Part shown: positions 1 to 7,077 of the stretch, one piece after another
Position numbering within the stretch: position 1 is the stretch's first letter
Layout: every line of letters starts with the position of its first letter
Source of the DNA: DAOTEJ01 sp035454085
GTDB taxonomy: Bacteria; Pseudomonadota; Gammaproteobacteria; Burkholderiales; Burkholderiaceae_F
Reading direction: 5' to 3'
DNA: 47,837 nt
Assembly (NCBI GenBank): GCA_035454085.1
Contig: DAOTEJ010000011.1
Coordinates: 1 to 47,837 of the forward strand
Translations under genes and position numbers: made by a program
The notes under the pieces: generated by a model
The model's database searches: none
The model's input: the letters and a program-made list of their open reading frames with translations, nothing else
What the model was told of the DNA's origin: nothing

Positions 1-2
1 CA

Positions 3-1283
3 GCCGAGAAGCACCTGGACATCGCCTACGTCTTCGAGGGCGAGGTGCCGCCGGCGCTCGACGGCGACGTCACCCGCCTGCGCCAGATCCTGCTCAACCT
101 GCTCTCCAACTCGGTCAAGTTCACCGACCAGGGCGAGGTGGTGCTCAGCGTGCGGCTCGAGGGCGACGAGCAGACCGGCCAGGGCAGCCACCTGCACTTC
201 ACGGTGCGCGACACCGGCATCGGCCTGACCGAGGCGGGCCTGTCGCGCCTGTTCCAGAAGTTCAGCCAGGCCGACAGCAGCACCACCCGCAAGTACGGCG
301 GCACGGGCCTGGGCCTGGCCATCAGCAAGCTGCTGGCCGAGCTCATGGGCGGCACCATGTGGGCCGAGAGCGCGGGGCCCGGCCAGGGCAGCAGCTTCCA
401 CTTCACGATCCGCGCGGTGCCCGCCGTGCTGCCGCAGGGCGCGCGGCGCGACTTCATCGGGCAGCAGCCGCAGCTCGCGGGCAAGCGCATCCTGGTGGTG
501 GACGACAACGCCACCAACCGGCGCATCCTGGCGCTGCAGACCGCCAAGTGGGGCATGGTGGTGCACGACACCGAGTTCCCCGCGCAGGCGCTGCAGATGC
601 TCGGCGCCCAGGCCTACGACCTGGCGATCATCGACATGCACATGCCCGGCATGGACGGGCTGGAACTGGCACGCGCCATCCGCACGGTGGCGCCCACGCT
701 GCCGCTGGTGCTGTTCAGCAGCCTGGGCCGCAAGGAGGCGGGCGATGGCGAGGGCCTGTTCAAAGCCTTCCTGGCCAAGCCGTTGCGCCAGAGCCAGCTG
801 TTCGACACGCTGATCTCGCTGCTGGCGCACGACGAGGCGGCGCCCCGCCCGGCCGCGGTGCCCGCCAAGGCGAGCATCGATCCCGGGATGGCGGAGCGTC
901 ACCCGCTGCGCATCCTGCTAGCCGAGGACAACGTGGTGAACCAGAAGCTCGCGCTGCGCATCCTGCAGCAGATGGGTTACCGCGCCGACGTGGCCAGCAA
1001 CGGCATCGAGGCCATCGAGAGCGTGCAGCGCCAGACGTATGACCTGGTGCTGATGGACGTGCAGATGCCCGAGATGGATGGGCTGGAAGCCACCCGCAGG
1101 ATCCGGGCGCGCGCGCCCGGCGGCAGCCCGCGCATCGTGGCCATGACCGCCAACGCCATGCACGGCGACCGCGAGATGTGCCTCGCCGCCGGCATGGACG
1201 ACTACCTCACCAAGCCGATCCGCGTCGACGCGCTGGTCGATGCCCTGAGCCGGATCCCGCCCGCGAAAGGAGCGGCGCCATGA
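3..1283 (+). CDS. Hybrid sensor histidine kinase, C-terminal part (HATPase-REC-REC), 5' truncated by window edge
   Basis: The gene enters from the left edge in the frame that starts at base 3 and ends at TGA 1281-1283. The visible protein begins in the histidine-kinase ATPase domain: an N-box (LRQILLNLLSNSVKFTD), a G1 box (VRDTGIGL) and a G2-type box (YGGTGLGLAISK). Two receiver domains follow: REC1 (KRILVVDDN onward, phospho-acceptor Asp codon at 633-635) and REC2 (LRILLAEDN onward, acceptor Asp codon 1056-1058, terminal Lys in DDYLTKP). REC1 is the more divergent of the two. The sensory part, HAMP and dimerisation/H-box lie outside the window. The stop overlaps the HPt start (ATGA), so the two are probably translationally coupled. 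The architecture resembles BarA-type multistep phosphorelay kinases, but here the HPt is a separate protein. The stimulus cannot be inferred. Confidence 0.93.
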   Translation, partial: AEKHLDIAYVFEGEVPPALDGDVTRLRQILLNLLSNSVKFTDQGEVVLSVRLEGDEQTGQGSHLHFTVRDTGIGLTEAGLSRLFQKFSQADSSTTRKYGGTGLGLAISKLLAELMGGTMWAESAGPGQGSSFHFTIRAVPAVLPQGARRDFIGQQPQLAGKRILVVDDNATNRRILALQTAKWGMVVHDTEFPAQALQMLGAQAYDLAIIDMHMPGMDGLELARAIRTVAPTLPLVLFSSLGRKEAGDGEGLFKAFLAKPLRQSQLFDTLISLLAHDEAAPRPAAVPAKASIDPGMAERHPLRILLAEDNVVNQKLALRILQQMGYRADVASNGIEAIESVQRQTYDLVLMDVQMPEMDGLEATRRIRARAPGGSPRIVAMTANAMHGDREMCLAAGMDDYLTKPIRVDALVDALSRIPPAKGAAP

Positions 1284-1624
1284 GCGAACCCACCAACGAC
1301 CCGATCGACCTCGCCGTACTCGAGGAACTGCAGTCCAGCGTCGGGCGCGAGTTCGTCGACGAACTGATCGGCACCTACCTCGAAGAGACCCCGGCCCTCA
1401 TGGCCGCACTGGGACCGGCCCGTGCCGCGGGAGAAGCCGCCGAGTTCAAGCGGCTGGCGCACTCGATCAAGTCGAGCAGCAGTACCTTTGGCGCGGCCGA
1501 GCTCGCCGGCCTGGCGCGCGCGCTGGAGCTGGGCGGCGTGCCGGCCGACGGCGCGCCGCTCGCCGCGCTGGACGAGGCCTACGGGCGCGCCGCGGCGCGG
1601 CTGGCGGAGCTGCGCCGTGGCTGA
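1280..1624 (+). CDS. HPt (histidine phosphotransfer) domain protein
   Basis: A 114-residue protein, about the size of a single HPt domain. The phospho-acceptor is His61 in RLAHSIKSSSSTFGA, matching the HPt pattern His-x-(I/L)-K-(S/G)-x-(S/A). The rest is predicted to be helical, as expected for the four-helix bundle. ATG 1280 overlaps the kinase stop by 4 bp, and the 3' end overlaps the GTG start of the next gene by 8 bp. It should therefore be made together with its partners and pass phosphate from the hybrid kinase receiver to the downstream response regulator. That role is inferred from gene order and known phosphorelay logic. The active-site His is seen directly. Confidence 0.9.
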   Translation: MSEPTNDPIDLAVLEELQSSVGREFVDELIGTYLEETPALMAALGPARAAGEAAEFKRLAHSIKSSSSTFGAAELAGLARALELGGVPADGAPLAALDEAYGRAAARLAELRRG

Positions 1625-2660
1625 GTCGGGCGCGCGCATCCTGGTGGCCGACGACAACAAGGTCAACCGCCTGCTGCTGATCCGCAGCCTGGAGCAGCTG
1701 GGCCACCGCGGCGCGGGCGCCGAGAACGGCCGCCTGGCGCTGGAACTGCTGGAGCAGCAGAACTTCGACCTGCTGCTGCTCGACATCGCCATGCCCGAGA
1801 TGGACGGCTTTCAGGTGCTGCAGCACCTGACGGCCAGCCCGCGCCTGCGCGACCTGCCGGTGATCGTGACCTCGGCGCTGGAAGACCTCGCCAGCGTGGT
1901 CCGCTGCATCGAGCTCGGTGCCGACGACTATCTGCGCAAGCCGGTGAACCCGGTGCTGCTGCGAGCGCGCGTGCAGTCGAGCCTCGAGAAGAAGCGGCTG
2001 CGCGACGAGCAGCGCGAGATGGTGCGGCGCTTTGCCACTTCGGAGGTCGAGCAGGACCTCGAGCGCTCGGGCTTCGCTCTGGGCGGCAAGCACCTGACCG
2101 CCACCGTGATGTTCGCCGACCTGTGCGGCTTCACCGCGCTGTGCGAGCAGCAGTCGGCCGACGAGACGATCGAGCTGCTCAACACCTACTACACGCTGAT
2201 GTTCGACGCGATCAACGGCCAGGGCGGGGTGATCAACCAGATGATCGGCGACGGGCTGATGGCGATCTTCGGCGCGCCCCTGCCGCTGGCCGACGCCGGC
2301 CCGCGCGCGGTGCGCGCCGCGCTCGAGATGACCGAGATGATCGAGCTGCTCAACGCCGAGCGCGTGGCGGCGGGCCGCCCCCGGCTGGCCATCGGCGTGG
2401 GCCTGGCCACCGGCGACGTGATCGCCGGCTACACCGGCACCCAGCGGCGCGCCACCTACACCTGCGTGGGCCGCACCGTGAACCTCGCGGCGCGCCTGGA
2501 GGCGCACACCCGCGTCGCGGCGCACGCCATCCTGGTCGACGACGCAACCCGCGCCACCCTGCCGGCGGAGTTGGCCACGCAGGCGCTGGGCGCGGCCCAG
2601 TTCAAGGGCATCGCCGGGCCGACCGAGGTGCACGCGGTGGCGCCGCGGGGCGCGGGCTAG
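1617..2660 (+). CDS. Response regulator with class III adenylate/guanylate cyclase output domain
   Basis: The start is GTG 1617, inside the end of the HPt gene, with GGAG about 8 bases upstream; it gives 347 residues. Residues 5-125 are a receiver domain with acidic pair Asp12/Asp13, phospho-acceptor Asp56 and Lys108. A helical linker (about 120-155) leads to a class III nucleotide cyclase domain (about 158-345). Metal ligands Asp168 (MFADLCGFT) and Asp212 (MIGDG) are present, as are the transition-state residues Asn289 and Arg293 (TVNLAARLE). The substrate-selecting Lys/Asp pair of classical adenylyl cyclases is Gln208 and Thr282 here, so the product (cAMP, cGMP or neither) cannot be read with certainty. 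It is the probable output of the upstream kinase and HPt. It is cytosolic, with no membrane segment or signal peptide. Confidence 0.92.
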   Translation: MAESGARILVADDNKVNRLLLIRSLEQLGHRGAGAENGRLALELLEQQNFDLLLLDIAMPEMDGFQVLQHLTASPRLRDLPVIVTSALEDLASVVRCIELGADDYLRKPVNPVLLRARVQSSLEKKRLRDEQREMVRRFATSEVEQDLERSGFALGGKHLTATVMFADLCGFTALCEQQSADETIELLNTYYTLMFDAINGQGGVINQMIGDGLMAIFGAPLPLADAGPRAVRAALEMTEMIELLNAERVAAGRPRLAIGVGLATGDVIAGYTGTQRRATYTCVGRTVNLAARLEAHTRVAAHAILVDDATRATLPAELATQALGAAQFKGIAGPTEVHAVAPRGAG

Positions 2661-2683
2661 CAGGCAGGATCGCCGCGCGGATC

Positions 2684-2700
2684 TGGCACCCGGGGTGCCA
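2684..2700. repeat. Short perfect inverted repeat between convergent genes
   Basis: TGGCACC-CGG-GGTGCCA forms a 7-bp hairpin between the 3' ends of the cyclase gene and tdh. A weaker outer pairing (AGCAGG at 2659-2664 with CCTGCT at 2715-2720) could extend it. There is no U-tract on either strand, so it is not a standard intrinsic terminator. It may still block the end of the converging transcripts. Confidence 0.3.
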
Positions 2701-2732
2701 CGCCGCCGTGCAAACCTGCTTGTGCTAAGGGG

Positions 2733-3677
2733 TCAGGCCGCGGCCGGCCACACCAGCGGCACGTGGGCCAGCATGTCCTCGACGATCGCCTCGAGCCCGT
2801 ACTGCGGGCGCCAGCCCCAGTCGGCGCGGGCCTGCGTGTCGTCGATCGAGCGCGGCCAGCCTGCGGCGATCCCCTGGCGAAAGTCCGGCGCGTACTCGAT
2901 GGCAAAGCCCGGTGCGCGCGCGCGGATGGCGCTCGCCAGTTCCGCCGGCGTGAACGACAGGCCGGCGAGGTTGTACGAGGACCACTGCGTGAGGCGGGCC
3001 GGGTCGGCGTCCATGAGCTCGAGGGTGGCGCGCACCGCGTCGGGCATGTACAGCATGGGCAGGCGCGTGTCGGGCCCGAGGAAGCAGCGGTAGGGCTCGC
3101 CGCGACGCGCGGCCTGGAAGATGTCGATCGCGTAGTCGGTGGTGCCGCCGCCGGGCGGGGTGCGCCAGCTGATCACGCCGGGGTAGCGCAGGCTGCGCAC
3201 GTCCACGCCGAACTTGGCGTGGTAGTAGTCGCAGAGCATCTCGCCGGACCGCTTGCTGACCCCGTACATGGTGGCCGGATCCATCACCGTGGCCTGGGGC
3301 GTCATGTCGCGCGGCGTGCCCGGGCCGAAGGCGGCGATCGAGCTGGGCCAGAACACGCGCAGCGGCCGCTGGCGCGCCAGTTCGAGCACGTTCATGAGCC
3401 CGCCCATGTTCAGCGCCCAAGCGCGCCCAGGGTCGCGCTCGCCGGTGGCCGAGAGCATGGCTGCGAGCTGGTAGACCTGCGTGATGCCGCGCGACTCGAT
3501 CACGGCCTCGAGCCGGGCGCGATCGAGCACGTCGAGCCGCTCGTAGGCCACCGCACCGGTGCCCGCGGGCGCGAGGTCGGCCGCCACCACGTTGGCTGCA
3601 CCGAAATGCGCGGCCAGCGCCTCGGTGAGTTCGCTGCCGATCTGACCGCGCGCGCCAATGACGAGGATGCGCTCCAT
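2733..3677 (-). CDS. tdh: L-threonine 3-dehydrogenase, SDR (NAD-dependent epimerase-like) type
   Basis: A 314-residue extended short-chain dehydrogenase. The N-terminal Rossmann motif is G8-x-x-G11-x-x-G14 (GARGQIGSE). The active-site region has Ser112/Ser113 and Tyr138-x-x-x-Lys142 (YGVSKRSGE). The full-length similarity pattern is that of the zinc-independent threonine dehydrogenases known from Cupriavidus and Flavobacterium, which oxidise L-threonine to 2-amino-3-ketobutyrate with NAD+. The adjacent kbl supports this strongly, since its product consumes that unstable intermediate. The ATG overlaps the kbl stop by one base. A generic nucleotide-sugar epimerase is the main alternative and is unlikely in this context. 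Confidence 0.88.
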   Translation of the reverse strand: MERILVIGARGQIGSELTEALAAHFGAANVVAADLAPAGTGAVAYERLDVLDRARLEAVIESRGITQVYQLAAMLSATGERDPGRAWALNMGGLMNVLELARQRPLRVFWPSSIAAFGPGTPRDMTPQATVMDPATMYGVSKRSGEMLCDYYHAKFGVDVRSLRYPGVISWRTPPGGGTTDYAIDIFQAARRGEPYRCFLGPDTRLPMLYMPDAVRATLELMDADPARLTQWSSYNLAGLSFTPAELASAIRARAPGFAIEYAPDFRQGIAAGWPRSIDDTQARADWGWRPQYGLEAIVEDMLAHVPLVWPAAA

Positions 3678-4885
3678 CAGCGGCCTCCGATCACGCCGAG
3701 TTCGCGGCCGGCCTGCGCGAAGATGTCCAAGGCTCGCTCGAGCTGCTCGCGCGTGTGCGCGGCCGACATCTGGGTGCGCACCCGCGCCTGCCCCATAGGC
3801 ACCACCGGGTAGAAGAAGCCGCTGGCGAGCACGCCGAGCTCGTAGATGCGCTGGGCGAAGGCCTGCGCCACCTTGGCGTCGAACAGCATCACCGGCACGA
3901 TCGGGTGGGCGCCCGGCTTGATGGTGAAGCCCAGGCGCACGAGCTCGGCGCGCCACAGGGCGGTGTTGGCGTGCAGGCGCTCGCGCAGCTCGCCCGAGCC
4001 CTCGAGCAGGTCGAGCACCGCAATCGAGGTGCCGGCGATCACCGGCGCGAGCGTGTTCGAGAACAGATACGGGCGTGAGCGCTGGCGCAGGGTCTCGACC
4101 ACCTCGCGGCGCGCGCAGGTGAAGCCGCCCATGGCGCCGCCGAGCGCCTTGCCCAGCGTGCCGGTGATGATGTCGATGCGGCCCAGCAGCCCGTGGTGCT
4201 CGTGGGTGCCGCGTCCGGTGGGGCCCATGAAGCCGGTGGCGTGGCATTCGTCGATCATGGTCAGCGCGTCGTGGCGCTCGGCCAGCTCGACGATGCGCGG
4301 CAGGTTGGCCACCGTGCCGTCCATCGAGAACACGCCGTCGGTGACGATGATGCGGCGGCGCGCGCCGGCGGACTCGCGCAGCCGGGCCTCGAGCTCGTCC
4401 ATGTCGTTGTGCGCGTAGCGCAGGCGCTGCGCCTTGCACAAGCGCACGCCATCGATGATCGAGGCGTGGTTGAGCGCGTCCGAGATGATCGCGTCGCGCT
4501 CGTCGAACAGCGGCTCGAACACGCCGCCGTTGGCGTCGAAGGCGGCGGCGTAGAGGATCGTGTCCTCGGTGCCCAGGTAGCGCGCCAGCCGCGCCTCGAG
4601 CTCCTTGTGCACGTCCTGGGTGCCGCAGATGAAGCGCACCGACGACATGCCGTAGCCGTGCTCGTCGAGCGCGCGCTTGGCCGCGTCGACCAGTTCCTGG
4701 CGGCCGGCCAGCCCCAGGTAGTTGTTGGCGCACAGGTTGATCAGGCTGCGGCCGTCGGCAGCGCGCACCTCGGCGCCCTGGCGCGAGGCGATCACCCGCT
4801 CGGGCTTGAACAGGCCCTGGGCGCGGGTTTCGGCCAGGGCGGCCTGCAGGTCGGTGTAGAAGGCGTTGCGCGCGGGCTCGCTCAT
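3677..4885 (-). CDS. kbl: 2-amino-3-ketobutyrate CoA ligase (glycine C-acetyltransferase)
   Basis: A 402-residue PLP enzyme of the alpha-oxoamine synthase family, close to the usual Kbl length (about 398). The PLP Lys is K246 in ITGTLGKALGGAMGG, and DECHATGFMG supplies the PLP-ring Asp and active-site His. It cleaves 2-amino-3-ketobutyrate with CoA to glycine and acetyl-CoA. ATG 4885 has an AGGAG 8 bases upstream, which fixes the start. It is the first gene of a two-gene operon with tdh, so the pair makes a complete threonine-to-glycine catabolic route. The operon is divergent from the XRE-cupin regulator at 5025, which probably controls it. Confidence 0.95.
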   Translation of the reverse strand: MSEPARNAFYTDLQAALAETRAQGLFKPERVIASRQGAEVRAADGRSLINLCANNYLGLAGRQELVDAAKRALDEHGYGMSSVRFICGTQDVHKELEARLARYLGTEDTILYAAAFDANGGVFEPLFDERDAIISDALNHASIIDGVRLCKAQRLRYAHNDMDELEARLRESAGARRRIIVTDGVFSMDGTVANLPRIVELAERHDALTMIDECHATGFMGPTGRGTHEHHGLLGRIDIITGTLGKALGGAMGGFTCARREVVETLRQRSRPYLFSNTLAPVIAGTSIAVLDLLEGSGELRERLHANTALWRAELVRLGFTIKPGAHPIVPVMLFDAKVAQAFAQRIYELGVLASGFFYPVVPMGQARVRTQMSAAHTREQLERALDIFAQAGRELGVIGGR

Positions 4886-4959
4886 GGGCCGGCTCCTGGC
4901 ACGGCCGGGGTGGCCGCAGGTCGTGTGGGCGGGGGCCGAAGCGCCCGGCCAGCGGCGGG

Positions 4960-5024
4960 GACTTGTTCGGCAGATGAATTTTGTTCAGTATATCGATCAA
5001 CAATTCGATTTGTCGAACAGCCCC
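4960..5024. promoter_or_regulatory. AT-rich divergent control region of kbl-tdh and the XRE-cupin gene, with operator-like palindrome
   Basis: In a GC-rich window this about 60-bp block is conspicuously AT-rich. It contains ACAA-t-TCGA-t-TTGT (5000-5013), a palindrome in which 12 of 14 positions are symmetric. A TATACT hexamer on the minus strand (4987-4992) could be the -10 box for kbl. Further TCGA half-sites lie at 4993-4996 and 5013-5016. Position and symmetry suggest the binding site of the adjacent XRE-cupin regulator. If the regulator started at ATG 4974 this block would be coding; its composition argues against that. Confidence 0.5.
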
Positions 5025-5606
5025 GTGAAGCCCCGAACCTCCCCCCCGCCCGCCGCCGCGGCCCCTCCCCGCCTGGGCGAGACCCTGCAGCGCCTGCGCG
5101 CCGAGCGCGGCATGACGCTCGACGACCTGTCGCGCGTGGCCGGGGTGTCGAAGTCGATGCTCTCCGAGATCGAGCGCGACCGCGCCAACCCCACCATCGC
5201 GGTGACCTGGCGCCTGGCCAACGGCCTGGGGCTGGCGCTCGAGCAGCTCTTCGCCGGCGAGCCGCGCGCCCGGCCCACGGTTCAGCTCGTGGGCCCCGAC
5301 GCCACCCCGCGCCTCGAGGGCGAGGGCTACCGGCTGCGCGTGCTGGGGCCGATGGAGCTGGCGGGACGCTTCGAGTGGTACGAGCTGGAACTGGCCGCCG
5401 GCGGGGCGCTGGTGTCCGACCCCCACGACCCCGGCGCGCAGGAGCACCTCACGGTGCTCGCCGGGCAGATTGAGGTGGCCAGCGGTGACCACGCCCGCCG
5501 CCTGCGCAGCGGCGACACCGCGCGCTACGCGGCCGACCGGCCGCACGCGATCCGCAACACCGGCCGCGGCGAGGCGCGCGCGCTACTGGTGGTGGTGCAC
5601 CCCTAG
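5025..5606 (+). CDS. XRE-family transcriptional regulator with C-terminal cupin domain
   Basis: About 193 residues from GTG 5025. After a Pro/Ala-rich N-terminus there is an HTH_3 domain (LGETLQRLRAERGMTLDDLS...SKSMLSEIERDRANPT) and then a cupin_2 fold (HLTVLAGQIEVASGD; RPHAIRN). This two-domain layout is that of PuuR/SutR-like regulators that bind a small metabolite in the cupin. It is divergent from kbl-tdh across a palindrome, so local control of threonine degradation and autoregulation are likely (inference). The start is uncertain: ATG 4974 would give 210 residues but would translate the AT-rich control block, and neither start has a strong ribosome site. The 3' end lies 4 bp from the convergent efflux gene. 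Confidence 0.85.
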   Translation: MKPRTSPPPAAAAPPRLGETLQRLRAERGMTLDDLSRVAGVSKSMLSEIERDRANPTIAVTWRLANGLGLALEQLFAGEPRARPTVQLVGPDATPRLEGEGYRLRVLGPMELAGRFEWYELELAAGGALVSDPHDPGAQEHLTVLAGQIEVASGDHARRLRSGDTARYAADRPHAIRNTGRGEARALLVVVHP

Positions 5607-5610
5607 GTCG

Positions 5611-7077
5611 TCAGGGCCTGGCCGCAGCCGCGGCAGGCGCAGACGCACCCGCGGGCGCCGCAGCGGCGGGCGCGACGGCCAAGGACTCGGCCTGCTCGAT
5701 CCAGCCGCCACCGAGCGCCTTGTAGAGGTTGGCCACCGCCACGAGCTGCGCGGCCTGGCTGGTGGTGTAGCGCAGCTCCTGGGGAAAGAGCTGCTGCTCG
5801 GCCTGGACCACGGCGAAGTACGGCGCGTAGCCGCCGGTGAACTGCAGCCGCGCGAGCCGCGAGTAGTCGGACAGCGCGGCCACCAGCCGCCCCTGCGCGG
5901 CGAGCTGCTCCGCCAGGCGCAGCCGCGCCGACAGTGCGTTCTCGACGTCCGCAAAGGACTGCTGCACGGTGCCCTCGTAGTTCGCCAGCGCGCCCTGCTG
6001 TCCGGCCTCGGCCTGTGCCACCTGGCCCGAGATCGCGCCGGCCGTGAAGATCGGGCCGGTGATGCTGCCGGCGTAGGTCCACACCCGCGCCGGCCCGGTG
6101 AACAGCTTCGAGAGGTCTGCGCTCGCCCCGCCGAACGCGCCGGTGAGCGAGATGGTCGGGAAGTACAGCGCGCGCGCCGCACCGATCTGCGCGTTGGCGG
6201 CGATCAGCTTCTGCTCGGCGGCGAGCACGTCGGGGCGGCGCTGCAGCAGGTTCGAGGGCAGGTCGCCGGGCACCTGCGGCAGCTTGAGCTGGCTGAGCTT
6301 GCGATCGCGCGCGATGGGACCGGGGTTGCGGCCCACCAGGATGGACAGGGCGTTCTCGGTCTCGGTGATCTGCTGGCGGATCTCGGGGATCGCCGCCTGC
6401 GCGCTCTCGAACTGCGAGCGCGCCTGGGCCACGTTGATCTGCGAGACCACGCCGTACTTGAACTGCAGCTCGAACAGCTTGAGCGACTCGGCGTAGACCT
6501 CGGAGGTGCGCTGCGAGATGCGCAACTGCTCATCGAGCGAGAGCAGCTGCACGTAGGTGCTGACCACGCTCGCCACCAGGGTGAGGACCACGCCGCGGCG
6601 CTCCTCCTCGGTGGCCTGCAGGTCGGCCTGGGCGGACTCGGTCTGGCGGCGCAGCTTGCCCCAGAGGTCGAGCTCCCAGCTGGCGTTGGCCACCGCCTGG
6701 TTGGCGGTCTGCGGATTGGGCACGGTGGGCGGCAGGGGCGTGGCGGCGCGCTCGGTCGCACGGGAGCGCTGCGAGGTGGCGCCGTAGCCAAGCTGCGGGA
6801 AGATCGCCGAGCGGGTGGTGGTGAGCGACCCCGCGGCGCGCTCCACGTTGGCCACGGCCACCGCGAGGCTGCGGTTGCTGGCGATCGCCTGGGCCACCAG
6901 GGCATCGAGCTCGGGATCGCCGTACTGGGTCCACCAGCGCTCGGTCAGCAGGTCGGCGTTGCCGGTGGTGGCGTAGCGGTAGGACTCGGGCACCGCCACC
7001 TCGGGCCGGCGGTAGTCGGGCCCGAGCATGCAGCCCGCCAGGGCGAGCGTCAGCGCAGCGAGGGCAACGCGTCTCAT
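5611..7077 (-). CDS. RND efflux outer-membrane channel lipoprotein (NodT/OprM family)
   Basis: 488 residues. The N-terminus is a lipoprotein signal (LALAGCMLGPDYRRP) with the lipid-acceptor Cys at residue 16, followed by the family hallmark GPDYxRP. Two TolC-like repeats follow, with typical motifs such as LDLWGKLRR and RRPDVLAAEQKL. It would form the trimeric outer-membrane and periplasmic exit duct. It is the last gene of the efflux operon and its ATG overlaps the RND pump stop by 4 bp. The last about 25 residues are almost entirely Ala/Pro/Gly, a tail not needed for the fold. The substrate is unknown. Confidence 0.95.
   Translation of the reverse strand: MRRVALAALTLALAGCMLGPDYRRPEVAVPESYRYATTGNADLLTERWWTQYGDPELDALVAQAIASNRSLAVAVANVERAAGSLTTTRSAIFPQLGYGATSQRSRATERAATPLPPTVPNPQTANQAVANASWELDLWGKLRRQTESAQADLQATEEERRGVVLTLVASVVSTYVQLLSLDEQLRISQRTSEVYAESLKLFELQFKYGVVSQINVAQARSQFESAQAAIPEIRQQITETENALSILVGRNPGPIARDRKLSQLKLPQVPGDLPSNLLQRRPDVLAAEQKLIAANAQIGAARALYFPTISLTGAFGGASADLSKLFTGPARVWTYAGSITGPIFTAGAISGQVAQAEAGQQGALANYEGTVQQSFADVENALSARLRLAEQLAAQGRLVAALSDYSRLARLQFTGGYAPYFAVVQAEQQLFPQELRYTTSQAAQLVAVANLYKALGGGWIEQAESLAVAPAAAAPAGASAPAAAAARP

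Noticed and set aside
2684..2700. Hairpin between the cyclase gene and tdh as an intrinsic terminator
   Set aside because: No U-tract on either strand; kept only as an inverted repeat.
2733..5546. A 937-codon minus-strand frame that could look like one giant protein
   Set aside because: Only the last 314 codons are a real protein (tdh); the rest is an out-of-frame shadow of kbl and the antisense of the regulator.
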